Below, one piece after another: positions 48,901-60,780 of a stretch of 64,000 nucleotides of DNA. The notes below the pieces were generated by a model. The model had not been told where the DNA came from. It searched no databases and saw nothing but the letters and a program-made list of their open reading frames with translations. The translations under genes were made by a program, and so were the position numbers. The stretch's first letter is position 1, and the number at the start of each line of letters is the position of its first letter. Source of the stretch: Paragordius varius (Eukaryota; Nematomorpha); the NCBI GenBank assembly GCA_964247055.1, contig OZ176053.1:7998001-8062000 (forward strand), written 5' to 3'.

Positions 48901-51900
48901 GGTCATCTTTGGCTTATATAAATTTAAAAAACGCTAATTTTATAATATGTTCTATATAATCCGCATTAACTCCCCTATTTTTAGATTAACAAACAAAATG
49001 GATATGAAAATGTTAGCCTATTTTGAGCCTAATAAATCATATTAGACTTAAAACATGATGAGACTAATAAACATGAATTAACGTTTAAGAGAATGTGACT
49101 TTAAACGATAAGTAAATTAATTGTTTTGGCCGTTAAACTTTTCTTAACCACAATTTATGCAAAAATCTTTTTAAAATAATTATGGTATATTTTTCCTTGC
49201 TGTTGAAATAAAAAATACCAATTAATTTATACAAAGTATAAAGAGAACCAAAAATGGAATTAACACATTTATATCCGTTATTTTTGAATTTTAATATTTT
49301 ATAATTATACGTATTTTTCGCCTCTCTTAAACAAAACCATAAATCAAAAGAAAAAACATGATTTTAATGAAATTCTACAAGTAAGTTCAAGAAGTGTAGA
49401 AAACAGTCAGGCGGTTCAATGGCCAAAGTTTTTGGTTTACATACATAAAGATGAAAGTTCAGAAGGGGTAAATACAAGAATATATATTACAAAATATAAT
49501 AAGTTACGGACATATCCTACGAAATATAATTACTTTTCAGTACATTATAACTCTTTTAATCATTAAAATAAAGTCTGCAAAGTAAACCATTATTTCATGC
49601 ATAGAGGGGAGAACTTTAACTATTAAAAGAGACGAGGGAAGGTTCGTTTGGTTGGTTGGTTGATAATAATAGATAATTACACCCAAAAGACAGTTCATTT
49701 GGGGACTTGTACGAAATCGTATTGTTATATAAGACTTTTTTCAAAAAACCTTTATATCTAACATAGACTAAAGCACAATAACCCATACTAAAACAACTAC
49801 GTTTAGTTCTTTTGATATTGCTCAATAATTTTTGGAGTACTTAATATTGATCGATAATTGGTAAATGTTAAATTATATTACTTCATACATGTATAGAAAA
49901 AAATTTGGGTCGCAAAAAAGTAATTTCCTTAATATCATTAATCAGGTAGAAAATATTTAATTATCTCTTTCTATACATATGCAATTAAATAAATCTGTAA
50001 TAAGGTCGATATATGAAAAAGTAATTAGAAGCCTTATTCAGAAACACTCAAGTATTTTTAATGTGCAATAGTAAGTACATATATTTAATGTGATTCAGCG
50101 GCATGAGTTTATAGTTTATATATAATGAAAAGTTCCAAATTAATTAATTCATCAAAAATTTAATGTAAAAAAGTTAATTCTCAATGTTTTAAGTAAGTTT
50201 TTTATCCTAGAGGTTCACCAAAAATCAAATTTTAAAAATGGGACCAGCTTAACTAATATTTGTGGTTTTATAAATGAATTTATATTATTGAACATTTAAG
50301 AGATATAAACTCTCAGGACTATAAATTTACAAGATTTATATATGTGTTTAATTATTGAAAAACAAGAAAATCAGAAAATATACCTCCTAAGGAAAAAAGG
50401 ATGAAATTAAAATAAAACAATATATCCTTTAATTGGGTCAATTACCCATAAAAATATAATATAAATTATATAAAAAATTAGCGTAAATCATTAATTCTAA
50501 AACAACTATAGCTAAAAATTGTAAACTAAGTTTATTTTCACTAATTCGGACATTATTTAACAAATACCCTATATAACACGCACAAAGTGCAACCATCGGG
50601 GCTAATCAAACAATTTTCTATAATCTTTTGAATTTAATTCAAAAAATTTACTGCTTCTTACATACCAATAAGTAGTGTACTACTGGATAATTAAGATTTT
50701 GGCAGATTTTTCCCAAAAAATTAACATTAAAAACACTTTACTTTTCCCAAAATCTGACATATTATGACAAGAGGGTCAAACGGCGGCTTGGAAGCCACAT
50801 GCAGCTCTTGGAAAATATTTGTAGCTCTGTACCTGATACTTTTTTATATTTGTCTAAAATAAAACAGGAAAATTATATCCCAGAATTTATAATGTTAAAT
50901 CTCTGTATTATTTCTATCGCAATATATTATTCAGTAGATTTTTCTTCTTACAGTATAATTATGACCCTAAAAGTATCTGGATGTCAGAGTTAACAATATG
51001 ATATCGAAATAGTTTATATTTTGCTAGTCTTTAATAAATTTATTAATTCAATATTTTATTAGGGTTTTGAATTCAAGAAACTATCTCCATGGGTACTAAA
51101 TATATGGAAAAAACCATTAAAAAGTTTTTTAAACATAAGATAAATTTAATTACATTCGATTGTATGATCACATGATTAACTTAAATTTATACTTTTTTAA
51201 ACATTTAAGTTAATTTTTGCAAAACTAAAAGCATGATAATATGTTTTGAAAATTATTCAATCGATGTAATATTTAACACTTGGATACAACACATTCATTT
51301 TAGTCCTTCGATTCAAATTGGGGTAGTTAAATACCCCCGGCCTGTTTAAAATTAAATTCTTAAAAAAATATGGAAGGAATCGAAACCATGGCAAAATCTT
51401 GCACCTATATAACATTAATAACCCGAAATACATAAAAAAATTATTCAAAAATACTTGATATAACTTATTTTAAGATAAAACCGAAAGGAAAAAATTTAGT
51501 CGACGTGGCATGCGTGCAATGGTAAAATTGAAAAATAATACAAAATAAACAGCTTTTTTTATTTCTATCAATTTTAGAAAATTAAATAAAAAATTAGCTT
51601 TAAATTTTTTCTTTAAAAATAAATGAAGACGGTATTTTGCAAAATTTTTGTAAAATAAAAATGGCGTCGAAGTAGTTTGACATGGAACTTTTTTTTTCAA
51701 AACAAAATTTTATTTTAATATTTTGGTTTATATAATTTTCATTAGGATAGAAGCATAAATTTAAATTGGGACCGTTTCTTTCAGTAGTTTTTTAAAAATC
51801 TTAACTCAAATTTAGTCTGGGGTATTTAGATCCCCAATTTGAATCGAAGTGTTAAATATTTAGTCGTTAGAGTTCTCTCGCTAAAAAGTACCTTGATTCA

Positions 51901-53384
51901 TTAAGATTTTTTTTCGTTTATTTCCCAACTTTAAAGTTTGATTGGTAAATAATTCAAAAGGTCAAAATTAAAAAAGTAAACCGCATATTTAGCTATTTTT
52001 TCCAATCTTGCTTAAAGATTAGGTTTGTTAGTTTAATTAAGGGAATGTACTCTGCTTTAAAACTAATTTAACAGCCAAATTATAAATTTTTTTGGACATT
52101 TATAGATTAAGCTTATAAATTTACAATTTACAAATTAAAAATATTTGAAGAAAAAGTAATTGAACAAACAGGGCCTATATTCATTCCGAACTGATTTTAA
52201 AAAATATTAGAAAAGCAAATTATAACCAGAACCAAATCCGTATTAAAAAATTATTATCAATGCAATACTACATTTATATATGTTTTAATTTAATCTACTA
52301 AGTAGATAAATAATATTTATAATTATGAATATTTAGAAATTGTTCAAAATAAACCCTCGCATTATAAAAAATGCTTTTTATACTTTTTAATTAGCTATAA
52401 ATATAATATTAAAAAAATATAGGTCATCAACTCCTAGACCTATTTAAAAATTTTTTTAGATAATTCATACCTCCATCTCCTGACCGTTTATCCTAAAAAC
52501 CGATTTAAAAATCAAAACATTACTGTAAAAATATATCTAAAAAATTAATTTTAATAATATTTTACCAAGCCTCGGCCACAAAGATTAAACACCGCAGTCC
52601 TCGCGATCGATCGTTCATTCACATATTTCCCGTCCTTGTGACCCAAAAATAATTTGACTGAGTCAGTTAAATGATCAAAATAGCCATCGTATATGCATTT
52701 GGCTTTGGGTGTTACAGTAATTTCTTCTTGCTTGACTGTTTCGGACCCATTTGAAGCAGTTGAAAAGTATTGCACCAGTATCTTTTTTTCGCCCTTTTCG
52801 GGACGGAAAGTAGTTTCAGATCCACCAACGTTATTTTTTTCATTCACAACATCGTTGGTGGTAAAACCAAATGTTGCGCTATTCAAATTTTGACCAAGTA
52901 ACTCATTACGAATCTGATTTAAATGATTAAAATTTTCCGAGATAAGACTGATTTTAAGGGTGCGACTATTAAATGCGAAACGATACAACTCTAATACGTT
53001 GTATGGTTGAGATTCAAAATGTTGCTTCGAATAGTTTGAATGTAATGTAGCAGGATAATTTTTATTTTTAGTTTTATCAAAGGAATAATATGTTATAGAT
53101 GTTGAATTACGAAGATACTGATGCCGATCAATATATGGACCGCCGTAAAATGCATAAGAATTATTATACTGCTGGTGATTGTAATTAGGAGTTGCGTTTT
53201 TATGATTAGATTTGATATTATCCAAAGGATTTACATAATATTCAAGATCCCTTTTTGCAACATGAATGGACAGATGTGGTTTATAGCTTTGAAATAATAT
53301 CGTGAAGCCAACAATCAATAAAATGGGAAAATTTAATAATATTTTTCGAATCTCCAAATCCTTGGCCATCATCATTATCAACAA
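39986..53384 (-). CDS. ADAMTS metalloprotease with ten thrombospondin type-1 repeats, 19 exons
   Basis: Exons (high to low): 53384-52566, 48732-48444, 47534-47401, 47325-47242, 47155-46801, 46641-45934, 45820-45466, 45262-44847, 44694-44568, 44159-43877, 43576-43412, 43261-43097, 42864-42658, 42452-42174, 42101-41931, 41774-41618, 41168-40999, 40854-40687, 40327-39986. All joins keep phase: 1797 aa. Order: hydrophobic N-terminus; propeptide with NLCGRGLMGMFEMNG; furin site RSKR (375-378); reprolysin domain with zinc motif HEIGHNLGIPHD (about 536) and Met-turn YIMAKVLYP; disintegrin-like; first TSP1 (WSEWSEYSPCSRTCGGG); Cys-rich with DQCGVCGGDNSTC; spacer; nine more TSP1; short tail. No GON domain was seen. 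It should be a secreted, furin-activated zinc protease acting on extracellular matrix. The repeat number suggests an ADAMTS9/20-like form, but the subfamily is not settled. The 3.8-kb first intron contains a MITE. Confidence 0.92.
47535..48443 (-). other. ADAMTS intron 2, no further gene supported
   Basis: Opposite-strand frames of 65 and 92 codons lie here (47724-48154) but show no family features. Confidence 0.45.
48733..52565 (-). other. ADAMTS intron 1
   Basis: A 3.8-kb intron with GTAAAATA donor and ATGCAG acceptor. It contains TTAA MITE copy 2 (51273-51855); nothing else coding is seen. Confidence 0.7.
51273..51855. mobile_element. TTAA-flanked MITE, copy 2
   Basis: 583 bp, starting TTAACACTTGGATACAACAC and ending AATTTGAATCGAAGTGTTAA. 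TTAA is present at both ends. The inner terminal repeat GATTCAAATTGGGG is shared by both ends, while the 27-bp outer segment occurs only on the left. The best-preserved copy. It lies in ADAMTS intron 1. Confidence 0.88.
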
Positions 53385-56300
53385 TGCAACATTTATTCAT
53401 ACATATCTGAATTATTAGTTAGTTATATTGATTAAAAATATTTTGATACAATCGCGAAAAAAATGATAAAATAAAAATATGTAAAGCGTTTAGCCGTGCG
53501 CATGGGCGTTAAATAGTCGGATTCTTATAATGTCTTTATAATGCGATATTCGTTTTCATTATATATACATACATAGCTAAGTAAACAAATAAGGGGGTTA
53601 TTAGTATAAATTTTTATGCATATGTATAAATATAATAATTAATATAAATAAATATTACTTGAATTTTAAAAAAGCAAAAGTTATAATAATTACAAAATAT
53701 CCATCATTAATCAATAACAAACAAACAAATTATGAGCGAAATTAATTTTAAATCGTAAAAAAGGAGAATCGGATAAAATTAGTATGTAGTATATATTTAT
53801 ATGTATATGTAAATGTGAAAGTAGTATTGTGCAAAAAAGTAAGCTTTTATGAATAAAAAATTATTATTATATAAGTGAAAAAAAGGAAAAAGAGCTGCTT
53901 CATAATCAAATTTTGATTTTTTTATTTGCATTCAACAAATTTATTATAATATCCAAATTTTTTATACAATTTAATTTAATTATTTTTTATATAACATATT
54001 TTTTTAACATTTTTTTATATTAAAAAGTGCATATAGGGGCATGAATTGCACAAATCACACATAAAAATTTAATTAAAAAAGTTTGGCAGAAAAAAATTAA
54101 TTAACTATTTTTTAAACATATCTCTATTCATGATGATCGCCGATAAAAATAATTTTTAAAAATATATATGAAAAAAAAAATTAATAAACACATTAAACGA
54201 GAAGCCGTTAGTAAATATTTGATTTGAATATGTGGGGGAGTTTTTTGTGGTGCTACTAGACTGAAAGGACCACATATTTGTTTAAGTGTGTTTTTATAAA
54301 AAAATATACAAAAACATGCGAAAACCAAGAGAGGGGAGAGAGATTAACGTTTCAAAACAAATATTAATTGGTTAACCAAGTTAGTCAAAAGAAAGCTTAA
54401 TGAGAAAGGCGGGATATGTGTAAAAATCATAAAAATTTTTTTTTTTCAAAATAGAATGACTTAAAATTATTTGGATTGTATAAAAAAAATAATCTATATA
54501 TAAATTTACATGGCAAACATATGCTATAATAATAATTGGTGTTATTTCCTTTGGATTGGTAATTATGAATCTATTTTATTTTTTTTTAAATAATCCTACT
54601 CAATGCAAAGTATTGCGAATTCGTATATCCATATTTTAATAAGCTATAAAATTTAATTATACACCTTATCTAAATATTTTATTTGGTTACAAGTTATCAA
54701 ACGTATTTTAAAATATCTAGTTTTTTTATTTGAAATTAAATCCTATTTGGAACCCAAGATAAATCGTCTTTCCAGCGATAGGAACCGGAACTGTTTTTGT
54801 CGTACCAATATAAAATTTGTAAACCAGAGGAATAAAACGTTATATATATATATTTAATTGCTATTCGCTTTTGTATTTAATTTTATTTAAAATATGCATT
54901 TTAGTTTAGAAAAACGCTCAATTTATTTTTTGTTGTGCAATTAATTTAATAAATAGAAATGGGACGAGAATTTTTGCAAAAAAGCGGCGGTACAATTTTT
55001 TCCATAAAACTTTTATTGATTAGCCATTTAATTAAAACCGTTTTTTAGTTTGGAGTCTCTTTTACTAAAAGGGCAGGGACTAAACTTGTTACAAATCAAT
55101 TATTTTGTCTCATCATAAATTTAAGTGTATAAATCAATAAGGAGGCTTATGGTTGGGTCGATGAAAATTAATTTGTGCCTACTTTATTGTAATTATATTC
55201 AGCCGTAAATACGATCAATATTATGATAATAAATATTATCAAAGACAAATATTTATACCCGTTATATACTAATAACAGAATCGAAAAGTAGGCGCTCAAA
55301 AAACCAATGTTAGCCTGAAATAAGACCAACATATTTTTTAAGATATGAAAGTTTATCGGGGGAGGCATTTAATTTGTTTTTGCAAGTAATCATAAAATAT
55401 TTAGTTAAATTTTTATTCCCACATAAAAAAAATTATAGTGGAACACAATGCTTTGATTGTTTGAACTTTAATATATCAATATATCACTACTATTTATAAA
55501 TAATAACAGTATTAATTTATCTGTTTTTGGGTAAATTCCAGATTGTTTGAAAATTCAAAAAATATTTTAGCTCCGATTTTCGATTGTTTTACATCTATTT
55601 TTGTTGAGCAGTTTACAAGCGCCATTCTATACTTAATTTTCAAACTAAAGGTCAAAACTGCTGGCATTTCATAATTAACATGAATGAGATCAAGATTATT
55701 TTTTACACATACATATTAATTTTTTAAGTGCTTTTTTTAAAAATTTAAATTGATTTTCTAACATTCATAATTATGATAGATAACCTTAAAATCGTATTTT
55801 AAAAAATTAATTGTTATATTACAACAAAAATAATTTATTTAATAAGTAGAATATTCAGGTTTAAAAAGTATTTGCTTATCGATAATCGCATCATTTTATA
55901 TCATGATATATATATATATATATATATAATAAATCATATTTTAATTTAAAAATCATATATCTGAGGCAACATTTAACGAAATCTAAAAAGTTTAAAAAGT
56001 TTTTGAAACGAGAAGAAAACACAATATGATATATTTTGCTCTGAAGTGTATGCCCTTTACCACAATTGATGCATAAATTTTGATGATAAGATAACAAAAG
56101 AACAACAATAAATTAGTTTTTTTTGAATTATAATTTATTTCAAGATAGAAGATTCACTAATTAATTTCATTTTTGAAAGTTTAAATCTGCTAAAATATGT
56201 AAATATGAACATTTTTTGTTGTTGATATATTAATGAATATAGGTAGACGTGTTTGCACTTGAAAACAAGGAATTCTAATTAATATAATATTGTTTGCACA

Positions 56301-58214
56301 GAGATAAAATTTTGAGATAACAAATTTATTTTATTTGTATATATGTACTTTTAACTTTAATAAATTTATAATATCAAAAAATATATATAATTATATTTTA
56401 TAATTATATATACTATAAATATGTATTATTCATGATGACCGGCCCAATTTACATAAAAATAGAATAATTAATGGAAAAATATCAGCCAGCGGCAAATTAA
56501 TTAAATTAAATAATTACATAAATTAGTATAAAATTTTTTTTATTAGATTTGTGTAAAACAGTTATTTTTAGCGCTAAAATTTTAACAAGATAATTTATAT
56601 TTATGGGTGTAAGTAATGCTAAATGCTAATTTAACAATATTTGAAATAATCATCAATATTTACATTTAAGGATTTCGGAATAAGATTTCTATCAGTTTTT
56701 AGAACGGTGGATGGGCTATTTTTCATCAGGTTTAATGAAAAGAGATTTGAAAATCTATTTTTTTATCCTAGCCCAATAATTAGAAGCCAAAATTTGAAAT
56801 TTTAATAAGTTAGGTTACGGCTCTAGAACCAATTGATGTGAATATGTGAAATTTATTCTTCTGGTTCCCTATGTTAAACAGTCAACAACCACACTCTATA
56901 ATTGGTATTTTTAAACCACCTTAAATATAAAATTAATTTACGAGATTGTTTTATTTATCACCAAAAAAATATTTTCTTCAGTTTTGCCAAATTTTTTGTT
57001 TGTAGATGATACAACTATTTCACAAATTTATGATTAGTAGTGTACCTAATACAAACACTTTATTATAATTGAGACAATCATTTATAATTTATAAAATTGG
57101 TATAAAAAAATATTCTTCCAACATGATATATAGGGAATTCACATATTTTAAATGATAAAACCCTAAGAATTAACATTGATGACAGAAAACATCGCAAAAA
57201 GAATTCATAAAGGTGAATGATGGATATCATCGAACAGCCTCTTAATCAAAGGGTCGATTAAAAAATGATATTAAAAAATTAAAAATCAATATGCTGTTAT
57301 TAAATGATTAGAACATATTTTTGAACAGACATAAATACAGTAACAAGACCTATCAATGGCAACATATGTTAATTGACTAAAGGGGGATTTAATTTAAAGG
57401 TCTGTAGCCTTGTAGCAAGGTTTTCTATTAATCTCATACATATCAACAGGAAATTTATTAACACGACCAATAACTATCATTACTGTTAAACAATAAACGT
57501 GAATGTTTAATGAGATAAAACATCTTCTAAGGAAATATGTGTTGCTAATCCCAAAGCAGACACAGTTTTTGGTACTTGCAATAATTTTCTGTGACAGATG
57601 GGGCCAAACCCAGGGGTCCGGCGTTCATTATTGCGCCATAAATACACATAGATGTCCCATACAATTTCGAAAATGTCCATATATCCTTTTACCACAGAAA
57701 CAGAACTAAAAACACCCAAAAGTAATATAACATTATTTTGCCAAAAATGTATTGTTGTTTGCGCTACGGATCTTAATTATTTTTCCATATTTGGATTCAA
57801 ATATTTGCAATCAATACCGGAAATAAGGGACATTTGGGCCCAAATTTATCTTCTATAAAATATTTAGCAATTTATAATCTTTTGGGATGGTAACTTCCTT
57901 AGAGCGATTTTAATCTTTTTTGTAAATATATATTCTCCTTTGTATGTCATTCAAAAATCAAAATTTAACAATCCAAAATTTTAATTTAGGTTTTTTGAAA
58001 TTGTATCGCACTATTGGTTTCAGGTCAGTCGGTAATCCTAGATCGAGATTTTAGGCTCAAATTTAAGATTCTATGTTGAGTCAAATTTATTCACATGCTT
58101 AATTTAATATTTTATAATATTTATATGTAAATATTAATCATAGACTGCCGAATATATATTTTAGTAAAACCATACACTTATACAATTATGGTAAAAATTA
58201 AATTTTTGAACAAA
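53385..58214. other. ADAMTS upstream flank, intergenic
   Basis: Very AT-rich, with AT dinucleotide runs near 54841-54853 and 55904-55929. Short frames at 57503-57858 show vague transposase-like words only. No gene is supported. Confidence 0.45.
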
Positions 58215-59093
58215 GTATGCATGAGTCTTATGAGTTATTTAAGAAAGTTATTACCACTTTTGTAGCAAGTGCTCCAATGATGAAACGTGGTATTTCGAAA
58301 CATGGTGGAAACGGTATAATAAGTCTTTGAGACAGTCTTACAAAAAAATTTTAGAGCCAAAAAATATTTTTGTTGTATCAAGGGCTACCGTTAAAATTTT
58401 GACATTTCAAATATTTATATTCCTAAAGTATAAAAAATTTAATAAACAATTCGGGCCATAAGAAAGCACTTTGGCCGCATGCGGCCCGTGGGCTGCTGTT
58501 TGAGTTATCACTGCTTTAAGATAATACACCTTTGCTGCATAATTGGATAATCCTGAACATTTCTCTCACCTCAAAATATTAACTTAAAGATTCGTTTGCT
58601 CTTAAACTCAGTTGAATTTCGGTATAAAACAATTTATAATCATATATTTAAAACGAGCGAATTTTTTAATCAAAGTTTTGAGATGATAGAAATATTCAGC
58701 ATCATCGATTTAAATAAAAGATGTTTTTATCATATCTTAAAGCGCTTTTATACCGTTTCCATCCTCAAAAAAGCATAAAGTAGCTTTCAACAAAATTATG
58801 AATTGAACAAAGTGTGGATATTCAAAATTATAATTTGACATATATTTAAAAATTATAAAACGAATACGTTTATTTTCAGAATTTTTAAAGTTGTGCTAAA
58901 ATTTTGTATTTTCAGGTTTCGCTTTTAGCATATCATACATTTTGCTATTTTGGGATATAGCATTAGCTTTTAACATTCCAATATATGAAACATCTAATTT
59001 TGCGATTTTACGATATCGAGCGAATACCATAAAAGTGTAATTACCTTTGTATTAATCGTAATCAAAATTAAAAGCACCATGAGAATTCTAATA
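58215..59093. mobile_element. Foldback-family element, another copy
   Basis: The right edge in inverse reads CTCATGGTGCTTTTAATTTT, then GGTAATTACACTTTTATGGT, matching the left arm at 25090 onward. Left-arm blocks include TTATTACCACTTTTGTAGCA and GGAAACGGTATAA, the latter matched by TTATACCGTTTCC near 58750. A hAT-like end (58445-58515) lies inside. Confidence 0.55.
58445..58515. mobile_element. Single hAT-like terminus
   Basis: In inverse it reads CAGTGATAACTCAAACAGCA followed by GCCCACGGGCCGCATGCGGCC, much like hAT/Charlie ends. No opposite end with matching target duplication was found in the window, so the insertion is partial. Confidence 0.5.
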
Positions 59094-59280
59094 CGTTTAA
59101 CAATCATCGGAATATTTTTTACAGTCACCGATTTTGTCCCCAATATTAAATTCATAAGTTAATTAATTAAAATGTTTTTATAACCCATTACTTTTATCCA
59201 TTTAATAATTTTTATAGATAAAAAGCGTCAACATAAGTAGAATAAATTTTTTTAAAAAGATAAACTTTGCTTCTTGCTTA

Positions 59281-59854
59281 ATAACACTTGGATACAAAAC
59301 ATTCATTTCAGTCCTTTAATTCAAATTGGGGTAATTGGATACCCCAGGCCTGTTTAAAATTAAATACTTTATAAAATATAGAAGGAATCGAAACCAGGGC
59401 AAAATTTTGCACCTATATAACATTGATAAACAGTAATATATTAAAAAATTTGTTCAAAAATACTTGATATTTCTTTTTTTATGTAAAACCCAAAGGCTAA
59501 AAATTTGGTCATTGTGACATTGCATTGGCTAAATTGAAAACTAATACAAAAACATCACCTTTTCTATTTCTATGTTAGATGTAACTTAAATAAAAAATAG
59601 CTTTAATTTTAACGTTAGAATCAAATAAACACAATATTTTGCAAAATTTTTGCAAAATAAAAATGGCGTCTAAGTAGTTTGACATGGAATTTTTTTTAAA
59701 GCGAAATTTAATTTAGATATTTTGGCTTTTTTATATAAATTTTATTAGGATAGAAGCATAATTTAAATTGGGACTGTTTCCTTCAGTAGTTTTATGGAAA
59801 TATTAATTCTTGGTTTGGGGTTTATAGATACCCCAATTTGAATCAAAGTGTTAA
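59281..59854. mobile_element. TTAA-flanked MITE, copy 3
   Basis: Starts ATAACACTTGGATACAAAAC (the first TTAA altered to ATAA) and ends CCCCAATTTGAATCAAAGTG with TTAA. It shares the interior block AAAATGGCGTC and AGTAGTTTGACATGGAA with copy 2. Non-coding. Confidence 0.85.
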
Positions 59855-60060
59855 TTGTGGTGGTTAATTTTATTACAGTCCCATGATCAAAATTGATTTT
59901 GTTATGTTTTTTAATGCGGATCTCCAGGACCTGGCAATAGAGGTCGCGAAGTCATTTGCGCTGAAGCCTAGAATAACCCTAAAAAACTTGAATCATTAGG
60001 CATGTGAAAATTTTAAATTTCATATAAATTTTAATTTTTGCATATTTTTTTGTCATACAT

Positions 60061-60590
60061 TTAACACTTAGGTACCCACATTCACTTCAGTCCTCAGATT
60101 TATATTGGGGTCGAAAGTCTGTATTTCCAAAAATAGGAAACAAATTGTAAAAGTTTGCCTTACATAACATTGATGCACCGAAATATAATTTTTTTAAAAA
60201 AAACTTGATACTACATATTTTATATATATAACCTTAAGGTATATATTTAGTCAAGCCGATATATATGCCTTAGCTGAATTTAAAAATGCAATATAAATCA
60301 TCTGTTTATATTATTGCTAGATGTGATTTAGAATAAAAAATTACCTTTATTTTACCGTTAAAATCAAATAAATATAATATTTTGCATAAATGATGTAAAA
60401 TAAAAATGGTGTCTAATTTACTGTGGAATTTTTTTTCAAACTAAATCTTATTTAGATTTTGTGCCTTATTTATGTAATTTTGTTAGGATTGAAGCATAAT
60501 TTATATTAAACTGTTTCTTTCAGTAGCGTTTTAAAAATAACTTATATATAGTCTGGGGTTTTAAAATGCCCCAGCGAATCGATGTGTGAT
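60061..60590. mobile_element. TTAA-flanked MITE, copy 4 (older)
   Basis: Starts TTAACACTTAGGTACCCACA and TATTGGGG; the right part has GTCTGGGG and GCCCCAGCGAATCGATGTG. It shares AAAATGGTGTCTAA and TTTCTTTCAGTAG with the other copies but is more diverged. It lies about 200 bp beyond copy 3 in the same orientation, just upstream of the hydrolase gene. Confidence 0.72.
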
Positions 60591-60780
60591 GTGATAATAT
60601 TTCTTCAAAACTAAGTGCAGTAATATAAATGTCCCCGCTCTGAAGCTCAATGCGTTACGGGTGAAGGGAATGTCTTGACGGCAGATGGCCGACGATCTTT
60701 CGACGCTACACTTTTTATGTAAATATAAATTTTATCCCTTTTTGTGTGCATGGTATACTCACATAAAAAGGTTTTTCAAC

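Noticed and set aside
55904-55929. Alternating TA run, with similar runs at 13949-13968 and 35116-35151
   Set aside because: Ordinary microsatellites of an AT-rich genome.
57503-57858. Frames with words such as KCIVVCATDLNYFSIFGFKY
   Set aside because: Vaguely reminiscent of hAT transposase, but neighbouring frames do not follow the domain order; not enough to call.
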